A DNA stretch of 64,000 nucleotides from Lamellibrachia satsuma (taxonomy: Eukaryota; Annelida; Polychaeta; Sabellida; Siboglinidae): assembly GCA_033239005.1 (NCBI GenBank), contig BSQZ01000054.1, positions 572,931 through 636,930 on the forward strand. The letters run 5' to 3'. Shown here piece by piece: positions 48,350 to 62,427 of this stretch. Every line of letters starts with the position of its first letter. Position 1 is the stretch's first letter. The translations under genes and the position numbers were made by a program. The notes beneath the pieces are model-generated. The model had not been told where the DNA came from. It ran no database searches and saw only the letters and a program-made list of their open reading frames with translations.

Positions 48350-48520
48350 ATGGTGTCGTCAGTCAAGTTGTGTGACCCCCAGGAGTGTCGTCAGTCAAGT
48401 TGTGTGACCCCAGGAGTGTCGTCAGTCAAGTTGTGTGACCCCAGGAGTGTCGTCAGTCAAGTTGTGTCACCTCCAGGAGTGTCGTCAGTCAAGCTTTGTC
48501 ACCCCAGGAGGCTGAATGTC
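48350..48520. repeat. 31-bp tandem repeat, about 5 copies
   Basis: Unit built on GTCGTCAGTCAAGTTGTGTG, then ACCCCAGGAGT. A separate 10-bp repeat of ACCAACCGGT lies at 48690-48740. Confidence 0.9.
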
Positions 48521-51500
48521 ATCAGGTACCACCCATGTGTTACCAAAATAAAGACGACAAGAAGCAGACACATCTACTGTTTATGGTGTTATATAATGCA
48601 TTTATAACCGTACATTATGAAAAATGAATAAAATCACAAACGTACATTGAGTGAAGACTACCTAATCAAGTGCACCCAGACAGGCACCAACCGGTACCAA
48701 CCGGTACCAACCGGTACCAACTGGTACCAACTGGTACAAGTACTAACATTTTCCACGACTATCCATTCATTATCACCCACAGTGTTTGAAGTTGTAACAC
48801 CAAGTCTGTAACATGATTGTAATATTACAAAGTACACACAAATTATTTTTGCTTACAATACCTGAAGTACACTATTAAAAGAATTCGACACTCGTGTATA
48901 CAATAGATAGCAACATTTATCAATTTATCATTTACAATATCAACTTAGGCAGTGGCTAAATGTAGTGTGTTGCAGCACAGTGGTTAACTGTTGACCCATG
49001 GAAGTCTCAAACTCGTTGGCAGTGAAAGGGTTAATTATAATCACCCTATGAGATCAAAGTTAAAACGGAATGATAATTGTACATTAAACTGTGAGATGTG
49101 CCTAGATTATTTTAGCACATACATTACCTACATTATTTTTTATTTTAGATAAAGACATGATAATTATAATATATTTGTTGTGGTAGAATCCTTTAACATT
49201 AAATTCTTTTTGGAAAACCAACTGTTCCCAGATAGCTCACTGTTATATTTCAGTGACACAAATGTCTCGATACATTTTATTCTTGCTTGAAAGACGTTTC
49301 TTGATATTGTATCTGTGATCTCAAAGACAAAAGTCTGTATATATATTTTGACCTGTGATCAAGGCTTGTTATTTGGTTTGTGCTTCACACAAGCTGTACC
49401 GTGCACAAAAAAATGGAATGGTAACTGTGCACTATCATCACAAGTATATAATTACATAATTTATGTATACATACATATACAGAGCTGTATGTGTATTTAA
49501 GTACATATACTTACATGCAAACATATAATCATATACACATGTAGGTCTGCATAAATTATGTGTGTATATATATACATGTATTTAATTTAATTGGACATAA
49601 TGTATATCCATTTAAATACAACATAACTGTAGTTTTAATTTTATAATCTGCAGTTCCATTATCCGCGTCACACCCATCGCATTAATAACCAGTTCATGCA
49701 ACAAAATGTTTTATACAATATATTAACAAAACCAACTATATGATAATTATGTAGCTAGCACACAGTAATTGCACAACCATAATGTATCATACATTGGCAC
49801 CAAACTGGTGTCCATGCAATATTTAATGTAATCATCTTAAGCTAGAGTTGTTTAATACACTAGACATTACTGACTAGACTCAAACTTGGACAGACTGGCT
49901 GCAGATTTGCATAGTAAGAAAATGGAATTTCAAATCCGAGACATTCAAGACTGTTGTATATTATTGGTGTAATATTATTATTTCTTCATTGTATTCTGCC
50001 ATTATGAGCATTAACGTAGACTCCCTGCATAACTGAACATAATTTGTATTCAAACCTTTTGAATCACCTATGAATGAGGTAGCCCAATAGACATTTGAAT
50101 AACCTTTATTAAGATGAGGTCAATTAACACATACAATTTTTATTTATAATTCCATATATAAATGTAACATTATTTATATGTTAATATGTAAACAATAAAT
50201 GAATGTAAAATGCATGCTTTCTTAAAACAAATGCATAGGAATAAATGTCCACTGAGTGTTACGTAATTAGGTTTTTCTATTTTAAGTTAACATCTATGCA
50301 CATTTTTTATTGCCAATCTTACCGTACAATATCGCAGGTTAATCCTCTGTACAAATTTGTTTTGCCGTATTTCTATCCTATGACTAACACTAGTTATATA
50401 CCTTTATTTACTTATGCTACACATATCCATTACGGCCAGCATAAACGTTTGAAAGAATGTCATCTTACACTAAAGTTACAGAGATATAACATGAAGTGAG
50501 CTTGTAACGCATTTGTATATTCACTACAAACGCTTAATTACATCATTTAAAACAACTATTGCCTGACCTAGACAAACTAAATGTTGCCTGTATCTACACA
50601 AGTGAAATCAAATAAAAAACGAGATTGTCAACTTGGCATATTTTTTCCATTTTAAAACTTGACAGCAGAATAAAAAGTAACTCGAGTATCAACATTATAA
50701 ATATGTAATATCTTTTGAACAATACTATCAAACCTAACAACCCAAATTGATTATATTATTTTTAAAGAATTGTTATTCATACTATATTTTGAAGTTCATT
50801 TTCATATTGTTTAGTATGTCAACCATATTAATAATTGTGGCATCAAATAAAAAAATATGATAATTACATATAGCAGTAATTAGTTTATTATTACTTAATA
50901 TAATTATTACTTAATCTTAACTGCATATGTATGCTGTAGTTAATTTTCTTAGGTTCAATAAAGCCATGTTACCTGTATCAGAGAACTGTCTTAACTTTTT
51001 TGTTAACATTTATAGCAATATCGTTGGCTCTGTATACGTCCCACATCTCGTAAAACATCTAAAACATCTCTACACAAAACAAAAGTTAATTTCCAGATGC
51101 ACAGTTGGATGGAGTATACCTTGTACATAAATTAACACACATAATATGTACCCGCACAACAAACACAGGTGCCAGTTTTACCAAGAAGTTAACCTGTAAG
51201 TTTAAAAGATTTTTTTAAATTTGATGGTTTTACACGTGTAGGGGAGATCTTCTACAGTTTTGTGCAATTTGAACAAAATTTCTTTGGCGTTACGCCATAT
51301 CATATGGCCAGCATTTGTCAAGCGGCATGCGCGTAACAGATCCTGAGTCAAAAACACATCCGAAGAGCGACTCTTACATATATTTTAGCTGTGCAAACTT
51401 AGCTGCACCAGTCTTGTGAAATCCAACCAATATATCCCAGTTCACACAGTGAGCTCCTTTTGAGTATGTGAAGCTAACCAACACACATCCTTTACCAATC

Positions 51501-51641
51501 ACTCAACGTAGGCACCTATGCAGTCATTGTTAATGACACCTTCTAAATGATACAGTTAGTTTACCCAGACTGAGATCTAGAAACAATAACACAGCTGTAG
51601 AACTGGCCTAACTAGTCGATGTCCTTTACCCACGTTCAACT

Positions 51642-53364
51642 CTAAGAACAACTATGCAGCTTCTTGGCTGTGTATTTCGGTCCCTCTGCCACGTCCATCA
51701 CTGCCGCTGCCATCGTCTCAACTCCGGGGCTGCCTTGGAATAAAATGCACAAACTAGCTAACTTTACAGTCAAGCAAAACATCAACAATATACTGGCTAT
51801 AAAAACATCACTTACTTAAACGGGAATATTCTAAGTAGATCTTCTCTAATTTTACGAGGAATTTTCTAAATAATTTTTACTTTAAAATATATCTTATTTT
51901 CATGTGTAGGAAAACACAATATTCACACAACACATGTTTTTAGTTAAGAAACATTTGATATTTGTGTGGAGAAGACTAAATAAAACATTCAAAACCTTAC
52001 TAGGCTAGCATAATTACTTCTGGTGATATTCTTCATCCAGATGTGAAAAGACGTTGTTAAAAAACCCTCAAAGCTTTTTTGTACAAGTCTTTTCTATTTT
52101 GTTATCTGCCAATATAGCAACAATTGTTACTGGGTTCACTATCAAATAACCATCTGTCAAATGACAAGTTTCGCTGTATATTGTATTTCTGGGTTATCAG
52201 GGACATCTTTTCAGATGGTTTTCTTAACATAATGAAAATCAAAACTATCATTGTGACTAGTGTAGAACACTTTGTGTAGTCTTTGGTGATTAGTGTAGAA
52301 CAACTGAAAAGTGGTGTCAACTGTTTAACACCAGATGGCGACACTCTCCAGTTGTTCCACACTAGTCAAATTACAATAATTAATGGATGCTGCTGATAAA
52401 AAAGGGGGTGTACGCTAATTAGGACATGTACGTTTAATAGGTCGAATACGGTAGTTAGGATTTGTTTGATCCGAAAATTATTACTTCAAAGAAATATAGC
52501 AATGACGCCATCATGTGTTTGGTCTGTGATGGGACGGCAGACCTATTATAAATTCACTATATCATTGTGAAATTGTATTTTGTGAAATGGTAGCATTTTG
52601 TTAATACAACAAAGACACGGCTAATTACAAAAACACCTATGGACAACTAGAGATGTGTCTGAACCTGGTGTATTAACTAATTGAGACTGTTCAAACACAC
52701 TGGAGGAATCTACTGGGAATAATATATAACACTACAAACTAACAATGTTTTCATTGAGTTCTAAATTCCAGCCAGAACTGCTGGTTTATTGTTCCTCAGA
52801 CAGGTAAATAGTGCACAAAATAGAAGGTAAGACATAAAAAAGAATGGTCTCTATCGTGAAATAAACATCTACAAAAGAACTGCATTACTTCATGAATTGC
52901 AGGATACAGTTTTATATCACACAGCAGCACATAAAGACTTTGTAACTACTAAGTTGTGCCTATCCTGCTCACAATACAAGTGTTATAATATACTACATAT
53001 AAGTCATGTATATATTAAAATAGTTCGGGCTATTTTGTCATAGCCATCACACATATAACAAGAACTCTGTTTGCATTGTTTTAGAATCTGACAAGATGTA
53101 CACGCGTCTCTACTTGGCAAAAACATGACATAAGCTCCAGTTTCAAATGTGACATAAAGTCACAGCTTGAACTTGACAGAAACTGCAGTCATTTGTTTTA
53201 GACTAGCTCAAACACTCGGTCAACAAAACTAGCTCAAACGCTCGGTCAACAGAGACCTACTGTACTAAATAAATTGTTGTACTACAAGTGTAAAATAAAT
53301 AACTGTACAATGATAACTATAATATGTCTACCGAACGATGCTATATACAGCAGTAACAACATTA

Positions 53365-53395
<31 letters not shown>

Positions 53396-56300
53396 CATAC
53401 ATATATATGCATATATTTATATATCTAATTTCTTCATACAACCAACCATAGGCCTGTTGTTGAAGCATAAGAACCTAAATATATAATAACATTTATGAAT
53501 ATATCAATATGATATTGAAATTATATTAAAATGAATGATCTCATTACACTAGTATCAATGCATTTGTTATCCAAGTCAATTTTTAACAAAGTCACAGGTG
53601 TAAAACTATTTGTAAATATTACAAAGCATCTTGAATTTATAATTGTCATACAAACAAAACATTGCCTAAAGAAATCTGTGACCATGGGATAAATTGACTT
53701 GGATACAATGTGAAACGACTATACACGTATCACACTAAACATACAAGCCATCACTGCATGCTGCGTGCGCTGTCACTGTGTGCGCTGTGCATCATTACTG
53801 TGTGCGCTGTTCAGTCTACAGGCCATGTTTTACAGTAGTAACTATGGCCATTGTGACAGGCAAAGCAGACATATAATAATTCAACCAATTATTACATATA
53901 ATAATTCAACCAAAAGGCCCTTCTATATAGGGTAAATGAACTGGGGCATGCTTCAACAGCTGGTCTAACCTGCCTGTTCTTCTATGTGACAAAACAGAGA
54001 ATTGGACTCAAATCAGGATGACATTGGATGGTGTCCCCGACACTGTTCAGGATATTTATCAGATCTTTTAAACTCACAAATATACAAACTATAAATTTCA
54101 AACAGTATTGGCCAATCGGGCATTAATAATTTCATGTTTTTTCCAAAATTTTAGTGCTCACTTTTTTTGTTTCACATTAAACTAATGTAGAAAAAAATTA
54201 AACTCATTTTAGGGTTTCTTATAGGAGAATTCAAGTGAAACGATTCCCTCCCGGGTCCCGACCAGTGCGAATTCATGTGATACTGTATCGCCATGGCAAC
54301 TACGGCTAAAGCACACACTCTACAGCTACATTTCTGGTTGCTACGGTGACACACGGGCATGCGAGAATGAAGGTGTCACTTACATGGTGGACTGGAATGG
54401 AGGTCAGAAAGGGTCAAGGTCAAGGTCACTGCAACGAGCACTTTTCCTTCGCCTCGGACACACTCGTGGCTACCTTCCCCGGGAGCTCCCCAACTTTGGA
54501 AGTGAGTTCATCTAGACTCGAGGGGAAGAACGAATCTGGAAACACAACCAGTAGGCACTGTCAGCCATTGGGAACACAACATACTGGGTCCGGTTGTATT
54601 CAGTGTCTGACTGCACCAGGTTGCCCTAAATTGCTTAATTATCACCCACTATGGATTGTTTTTGTATGGATTATGGAACATTTCTGAATGATTGAATCTA
54701 TAAAATCTGAAGATTATTTATCATTTATGGTTATGCTCATGATGCTATATGGTGAAAACATGGTGAAAATAATTGTGTATCCAAATGATATCAGTACAAT
54801 CCAATAAGTGAACATTTCAGTACACAACAGCCACTTTTGGTGGCAATTCCGTAATATCCAGAATGAGACACCCAATGAAAGCTCAGAGTCTCTTAGGTGC
54901 CACAAGGCAGTGCCAAGTGTCTGGAATTAGGCTTTGCATAACATATACTGTAGCGCCTCCTGGTGACCACAGTCTACCACCAGGTTTGTATGCCACAGCC
55001 TGTGAATAACCTGTACATACATAACTGCGTTGCAGGTCTCAAGTTGTGTCTGAGTGGATTAACCATTAAACAGTATCGCAATTAACTGCAAATATAATGT
55101 TTCAACAGTGCCTTGCCAACCAATGATTATGACAATAACATTAATAAAAACAATGTAATTTACACTTACTTAGTTGTATCACATTTGATAACGCGATTTT
55201 CAGAAAAAAACTTAGTTTACTAAATACTAGTTCAGAGACAGTGATTATCCACTCCGATCACACGGGACATGACTTGAAAAGTAAATGCATCAGGCTGTGG
55301 CATTAACAAGTGGAAAAAAGGAGACTGTCTGCAACCTTCAATGCCCTGTAGACCAGTCTTGTCAAAATACATAACGTTACCACACAATAGCACAGACACA
55401 ACATAACCCTCTCGGAAGACTAGCTGCCCCACAAGTTCTACTGCGAATTGTCGTGTTATCACCTCGGTGCCATGGCGCTGATATATTAGTGAATTTCATC
55501 GGCATGACCCGTATTGAAAATAATAAATTTCTCAAATCTGTTCAATTTCTCTGTAGAAAAGTACATTTTCATATAATCCGAAATTTTCTTGCGTCACAAA
55601 TCATGTTGATCAGAACATTATTTTCTAGCATTTCGATCAAGTAGATATGAAAAATAGAACATTGAAAAGGTGCATTATTCCGTCACTGCCATCATATCAG
55701 CAACAATGACACCACTGCCATAGTAACCATTTCACCTTACCCAACATAACTGCATCGGAACAACAAGTAACCGAAGTGCCTATATTAGATTTTCCCATTT
55801 GACAATGAGGCAAGACACAGGTTTGCTTTCACACTGTGACTAAGGGATCTTGTCCACATAAACAAATTCCAAAAATCCAAACAAATGCTGGTCAGTTCAT
55901 TCCTGTAATTCTCTACCATGAAAAGGAAATAAGTTATGATTTATATGGTTTTACTTCCCCCTCAGATAAACTTGTTTACTATTACGGTGAACTGCATTTA
56001 ATTTTCCTCAATTCTGTGAACGTGTCTACTTCCCTCCCCAGACATCAATTACTAAAAATTACTTAAATTTTTCATATGGAAACGATCCCCAAACAACATG
56101 TGTTGCATCATTTTCACATAACTGCCACGGGTGGCGTCCATCAACGAGATAATCCAGCATCCCATTGTGTCTCATTCTCAGTCTATATAAAGCTGAGACA
56201 ACAACAGAGAGATGAGAATTTACTTTGTTCATCGTCTGAGTCCGCATTGGCCTCCGCGGCCAATTGTTCTGGGGTCTTTTTCTGTCTTCCGACGCGCCCC

Positions 56301-59300
56301 GCGGAAGCAGGGTCTTCCATGGGAGGCCCCTCTTCTACTTTCTTCTTAAGTCCGTACTGGGAGCGGAAACATGACAAAGATCATCATGAGTGATCACACA
56401 ATTCTATTCTGCTACAACATTTTGTATTCTGAAACAACTATCTATGACATCAACATGTGAGTTATATGTGCAATGTTAAGAATACACGAGAGTTTATCCA
56501 AAATAAAAGTTGGCTGCGAAGAAATGGTTTACAACTTCTAATTTTAATCCATGTCATTGTTAAAAAATATCATTATTATATTATTCTAATGTATGTCATC
56601 TAATTTACTGAATTCAATTTTGTTATTATTTAACTGGACTTAAATGATTTTCTTATTTTAAAGTTTTTATTTTACAGTTGTTTAATATTGAATAATTATG
56701 TGAAAAAAAGTTATTCATTGTTTTATTGTAAACTGCATTGATCTGTATAATTTGTGTGATTGCATTATGAAAGATTATAAAACATTCATGTATTATTATT
56801 TATTATTATCCAACTACAACAGTCCAAAGTATTATTATTATTTATTATTATCTGACAACAAAATCCCAAAGTATTATTACTTATTATTATCCGACAACTA
56901 TCCAAAGTATTATTTATTATTATCCGACAACAACAGTCCAAAGAATTATTATTTATTATTATCTGACAACAACCGTCCAAAGTATTATTATTTAATATTT
57001 TCCGACAACAACCGTCCAAAGTATTATTTATAATTATCCGACAACAACTGTCTAAAGTATTATTATTTATAATTATCCGACAACAACTGTCTAAAGTATT
57101 ATTATTTATTATTATCTGACAACAACAGTCCAAAGTATTATTATTTATTATTATCCGACAACAACCGTCCAAAGTATTATTATTTATTATTATCTAACAA
57201 TCATCAAAAATGTTATTATTATCCAACAACAACCACCCAAAGACATCTCCCAACCCCTCACCTTATCCCGGATCCCTTGCCGCATTGTTTCCCGTTCCTC
57301 CTCCATCTTTCGGTGCTTCTCCTTCCTCTTCTCCTCCGCCTCCTCCATGGCTGCGAGCACCTCCGGGTCTCCCTCTCCCCCCTCCTCTCCCTCCTTCTTC
57401 TCCTCATCCTTCTCGTCATCCCCTCCGCCTCCCAGCGCACCTGTGGAAGCGACGGAAACACGTCAACAACATCGTCATAGACGACACATTAAACAGGTCT
57501 TTGTTCACCTGTTTAATACTAATAAGGTTATTATTTCAGATAATCAAGAAATATGTATATAGAAAAAAAATTAAACAGAAATAAATATTCATATCACATA
57601 ATTATAACATTTATATATCTTTGAACATACATACATACATGTCTTTGTATTTCTTTCTCTCTACCGCATTAATATGTCATTACACTCTCCCTCAACTATG
57701 TCAGTTTATTATCAGTACTTTTATATAGTTGCATAATAATTACATTAAACCTGATTGCTACATAAAGTTAATGCTTGCCTGTCCAAAATGTTTACACCTG
57801 AAAATTAATTGATCACATGACACATCATGTGACTTGAATTCTTCAGCTCGCACTGCATGTTCTTTAGTTATATCACTAAAACATCTCCTGTGAAATTTGA
57901 TATATTATTGAATATTTGGACATCGGCAGCAAGGTGAACATGCATCGCTGAAGTCAGTGAAAAGGCAGCGTTATTGAAACATCCAAAAGACAGGAAATGC
58001 GTTGATTTATTTTTGGCCCAAGCCATCTGGAAGAAAATCATCGACGCCAAACTGACATGCCTGAATTGCAAAGAAGATCCGAGCGCTACTGAACATGCCA
58101 AACAAAACGAAGATGGAACCAATTATGAAGTCATTGTGCACATGCTAGAGTTGCTAATCTCTACTACTTGAGGCATATTCGATGAAAGTAAGAAAAGACT
58201 CTCAGGTTTTTATTTCTTAAGACTCTCTTATGTTTTTATTTCTTAAAGTTCTCTTACGTTTTTATTTCTTAAGGCTCTTTTATGTTTTTATTTCTTCATA
58301 AATGAAAAGAAACCAATTTTTATATTGTACTTGACAAAGTGGTCAACTATCTGTTCCTGTAGCAAATATTACTAACCTAATGCAAATATTACTAACCTAA
58401 TGCAAATATTACTAACCTAATGCAAATAAAGAAACTTATTAAAAGGGGTATATTAGTTTATACAGAGTTCAACAAATCATGTTAGGTGGAGCCACCTGAG
58501 AACAAGAACTGTCACTTTTTGTGTATATGACTTCGAACTGTCAGTTCACTGCCATTGTCATGTCACTTCTTTGTCTGACTTAGAAATGTCACCTCACGGC
58601 CATGGTCATATCATGCTGTCTTCATCTGTGACATATAATTGTCACTTCACCACCATGGTCATAATACTACCTTTATGTTACTTAGAACTGTCACTTTAAC
58701 AACATGGTCATAATACTACCTTTATGTTACTTAGAACTGTCACTTTAACAACATGGTCATATGAATCATATCATTGTCCCCGTGTGTGACGTAGTATTGT
58801 CACTTCACCACCATGGTCATATGAGTCATATCATATTCACCATGTGTGATTTAAGACTGTCACTTCACCACCATGGTCATATGAGTCATATCATTGTCCC
58901 CGTGTGTGACGTAGTATTGTCACTTCACCATCATGGTCATATGAGTCATATCATATTCACCATGTGTGATTTAAGACTGTCACTTCACCACCATGGTCAT
59001 ATGAGTCATATCATATTCACCATGTGTGATTTAAGACTGTCACTTCACCACCATGGTCATATGAGTCATATCATATTCACCATGTGTGATTTAAGATTGT
59101 CACTTCACCACCATGGTCATATGAGTCATATCATATTCACCATGTGTGATTTAAGACTGTCACTTCACCACCATGGTCATATCCCTGTCTTCATCCACTA
59201 GTGCAGCCCTATTAAGAGAGGGACATTGAGCATGATCTCATCAACCGCCAATGACTTTCTGTTAACATCCGCCCGGAAAAATGTCAAAGAACAATCCACA

Positions 59301-61697
59301 GTGGCTGCTGGTGAATTAGTGAACACAATTACTGGGAATCATCAAGTATATACACTAATCAGTATAGTCTCCCTCAGTGCGTCCGTCAATCAACAATGTC
59401 TGTGTAGCAGTGAATTTAATCAGTTATATGAGTCTACATGAGATTGACTGTTGTGCAATACATTATACAAACTACTAGAGAAATGCCAATCCCACTGGCT
59501 TGATTCTGATTGATTTGTGCTTGTATGGGTCGTATACAAACAACAGTTAGAGCAATTCCTGCAGTCCATCTATCAATTTGTCATGAAATCTGTTATTTAT
59601 ATTTTATTCATGTTAACATGCAACCTTTCCTATAGCCATCGACTAAAATGTTGATCATAGGAACTCCAAAATAAATAAAACGCATCTTTCTTCATTACAT
59701 ATTCATTTTCAGAAAATAGTTTCCGTTCTGCCTTTGATTATTTTATCAAAGTAATTCTACTATTTTCTAAGCTGCTGCTAAAGGCATGTGTCATCATGAT
59801 TTCATGTGTTATTACTTGATTTTCACAGTAAAAATTTACTGTCATATTCAAGCATGGTGCAGTAGTGTTTGGTGTACTTGAATGCAGGTAACAGTCAGTG
59901 ATAGAAACTAGCAATGTGAAAGTTTCAAGCCACAAAGTGCAACGATTGTGCTACCCTGATGAAAATTCATTGGGCTTTATTTTTATAAATATAAAGTAAG
60001 GTTTTTTTATTGAATGAATATGAATATATTGATAGAAATGTTCTTCAAAATTAAAGAACGCAGCAGAACCAGAAGACACAAAGCAGCATTACAAGATAGT
60101 TAAGGAACAGTTGGGCATGAGAAAGTACTCATTCTCAGAGAGGATGATAAACGATTGGATCAAATTTTCTAATGATCGTGTTACTGCAAGCAGTGTGAAT
60201 ATGTTTAAAAATACAACTGACAGATATCTGATAAAGGTTAGCTACACACATATGAAAAATTATGTACACACATATGAAAAATTTTTGGATTCTTGATGAG
60301 CCAATGGCTTCCTTGACCATTTACTGTCTGGAGCTTGTTGCTTCGAATAGTAATCTTGCAAAACAACTGGTAAACATTGATTTTTGGTAGTTACACAAAT
60401 ACGTACACAATGAGGTTCTCATATTTACAAACCTAACACTTTTATTAGAATATAAACTTTGTATGTAATTAAGAAAACTTATATATTCATGCCATATTAC
60501 TAGAATTTTGCAAACACGTGCAACTATAAAATGGCATGGATTTCCCACTACACAATCTTATACATTAATGGATGAAAGAAACATGCGTAAACTTCATGCA
60601 CTGAAAATGTCTCGAGGGTTTCCAACACCAGATGTGGACGGCTACATAGACTTGTGCATAATTAATGAATAGTGGGCAGTGTTGGAAATTTGGCTTGAAT
60701 TAAACCTGTGTCTCTGCGGGAATTTGCGTAAACATTGTTGTACAATGTACTTGATTTTGCTGAATATGCAGTCAATGTCAAGAGTTATAGTTGTCTTTAA
60801 ACTAATTAAAAAGTGTGATATCAAATCAAAGAAATGCGTCATAATAATAGAAGTACAAACTTGTCAGATTCACTATAAATTAGTACACATAATATAATAC
60901 ATACTGTATAATAATTTATTCTGTAACAACAACAACAATAAAACAAAAAAAACTGCTTCGTTAATGCTACAAATGCTAGATTTGCGGTGTGTGTGCGTGA
61001 ACATGTGCGCATATCAGCATGCACAAATGTACACATTGCTGTCACACTATGGAACATCTGCGAGAGAAGAAGGCATGAATAAATGACATTTTGCGAAGCA
61101 GTAAAGTAAATGCATTTTCAGCATCGATCATCATAAAATGAAGCTAGAGATTGCCATCTGTCAATGTCTCTCTGCAACTGTTTCTTTGCACGAGATAAAT
61201 CATAGACACCTGTTGGTGCATCTCATTGTTGTTGTCCTGTCAAACAGCTTTATCTAACTCTCGCCACTGATAAAGTCTGGAAATGACCTTGATCAGGCTG
61301 CGTATGAATACATGATCTGACAGTTCAAAGCAGCAAGTCTAAAACCGCGCACAACAAAGAAGTTACGATTTCTATTTTGTTTTAGAAACAGAGAGTTTGA
61401 CTGAACTGTTCGACAGGATTAATCAAACGTTCTACAACCAGCGCCACCTGGTGCTGGAAACATACATCATCCCCAGCGATTGAAACACAAATAGCTGTGA
61501 GAAACGAAACAATACATGCTGCAGCCACTCAGAGGTCAAAGTGCAAATAAGCAACTGAACGGGGCAATGAAGCGCAATGAAAGAAACCGCCGCTCAACAA
61601 GCTACAACCAAATGAGCAGCTTCTGTTGAAGTACCAGAGAAGAACAGTTACCACCGATGCCGCCACCGAGCCCGCCACCGAGTAGCAAGGCAGCCAT
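51642..61697 (-). CDS. CPLX: Complexin, SNARE-complex regulator, alternative last exons
   Basis: Small cytosolic protein that binds the assembled SNARE bundle and clamps or promotes synaptic vesicle fusion. Exons in order: 61697-61652 (first exon, less sure), 57440-57262, 56356-56224, then either 54511-54426 or 51733-51642. Phases agree for both ends, giving 147 or 149 residues, the usual complexin length. The exon 57440-57262 carries the accessory and central helix (DPEVLAAMEEAEEKRKEKHR, then MRQGIRDK); the next begins YGLKKK and contains GRVGRQKKTPEQLAAEA. The 54.4 kb exon ends KEKCSLQ, a CaaX box for prenylation; the 51.6 kb exon ends KKLHSCS with no CaaX. Flies are known to make complexin isoforms with and without a CaaX end. 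The first exon encodes MAALLLGGG-type Gly-rich residues rather than the usual MAAFIAKQ start, so another 5' exon may exist. Confidence 0.88.
52250..52460 (+). mobile_element. R2 hairpin element
   Basis: AGTGTAGAACAACTGAAAAG and CCAGTTGTTCCACACTAGTC pair as a stem of about 24 bp around a short loop with CACCAGATGGCGACA. It is followed by the GGGGGTGTACGCTAATTAGG tail shared with 41755-41830. Confidence 0.75.
53370..53425. repeat. (AT)n/(ATAC)n microsatellite
   Basis: Short interrupted AT-dinucleotide tract in the intergenic or alternative intron region of complexin. Confidence 0.85.
56790..57235. repeat. 39-bp minisatellite beside complexin exon donor
   Basis: About 11 copies of a unit with CAAAGTATTATTATTTATTA and TTATCCGACAACAACCGTC, ending about 25 bp from the donor at 57261 (minus strand). 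Unit lengths vary in steps of three. Overlapping ORFs on both strands are repeat shadows. Confidence 0.95.
57895..58171 (+). other. Unidentified protein-like fragment
   Basis: A plus-strand frame reads like real protein (KHPKDRKCVDLFLAQAIWKK, then TCLNCKEDP) and ends in a stop at 58169-58171. It is not part of complexin, which is on the other strand. No family recognised; upstream the frame closes near 57945. Could be a decayed mobile-element ORF or a retrocopy. Confidence 0.25.
58360..58432. repeat. 20-bp tandem repeat, about 4 copies
   Basis: Copies of TGCAAATATTACTAACCTAA in the complexin intron. Confidence 0.92.
58500..59190. repeat. 60-bp minisatellite, about 11 copies
   Basis: Units contain GTCACTTCACCACCATGGTC, then ATATGAGTCATATCATATTC. 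Copies are diverged and shortened at the left end and nearly identical at the right. The 146-codon ORF at 58761-59201 is the array read in frame and has no other support. Confidence 0.95.
60060..60240 (+). mobile_element. LINE 3' fragment (RT C-terminus), plus strand
   Basis: Plus-strand reading RKYSFSERMINDWIKFSNDR then VTASSVNMFKNTTDRYL matches the conserved end of CR1/jockey-like ORF2 (pattern FS.R.I..WN.L....V.A.SVN.FK...D). It is a different subfamily from the minus-strand copies. Too short to be active. Confidence 0.75.
61652..61697 (-). CDS. CPLX: Candidate complexin first coding exon
   Basis: ATG at 61697 followed by 15 codons, Gly/Leu-rich, ending in phase 1 at a GTAACT donor that joins exactly to the phase of the exon at 57440. 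The context is GC-rich compared with its surroundings, as expected near a promoter. The usual complexin N-terminus with AKQ is not seen in the window, so this may be an alternative start or a chance match. Confidence 0.5.
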
Positions 61698-62145
61698 GTT
61701 TGTTTTAGGCAGATGCGACGAGACAGCAACGAGCGACCAACGGAAGAGCAAGGTATGATGGGAAGTGTATCCGAGTAGACAGACACAAACTACAAGTGTC
61801 GGGACGCAGAGACCGATGTCACTGCAATGGACAGATGGCAGCATGGGTGACCACAGAGCAAACGCAACATCACATCAGCTACATACAATAACATGGTGTG
61901 TCAGAGGGAATAGCACAACACAGTGTATCTGGAGGATTATATATTCATACACCTATGTATATACATATATACATATATATACACGCACGCACGCACGAAT
62001 GCACGCACGCACGCACGAATGCACGCACGCACACACACATCTACAAAACACAAATACAGATCCTAGAGAACATGTACACATATGTACATATTAGATACAT
62101 AAACATATACAAACAGGCACAACTATTATGTATGAAGACAAATGC

Positions 62146-62147
<2 letters not shown>

Positions 62148-62218
<71 letters not shown>

Positions 62219-62229
62219 CATATATATAA

Positions 62230-62310
<81 letters not shown>

Positions 62311-62368
62311 TAAATATACATACATATATATATATATATTTATATATATATATGTATATATATATATG

Positions 62369-62427
<59 letters not shown>
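62148..62427. repeat. (AT)n tract with ATAC/ATGT interruptions
   Basis: About 280 bp of AT dinucleotides with periodic TACATA and TGTATA interruptions. All ORFs here are compositional. Confidence 0.97.

Larger units (their letters stand above)
44731..51641. other. GPAT2-complexin tail-to-tail intergenic region
   Basis: No gene is visible. AATAAA at 45210-45215 is a plausible GPAT2 polyadenylation signal. R4 copy 2 is at 45605-45842, arrays at 46455-46892, 47040-47180, 48350-48520 and 48690-48740, a LINE end at 47500-47910 and an R1 fragment at 48110-48225. From about 48750 to 51640 the sequence is AT-rich, with short ORFs only. Confidence 0.6.

Noticed and set aside
58761..59201. 146-codon His-rich ORF
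   Set aside because: In-frame reading of the 60-bp minisatellite; copies diverge without coding constraint.
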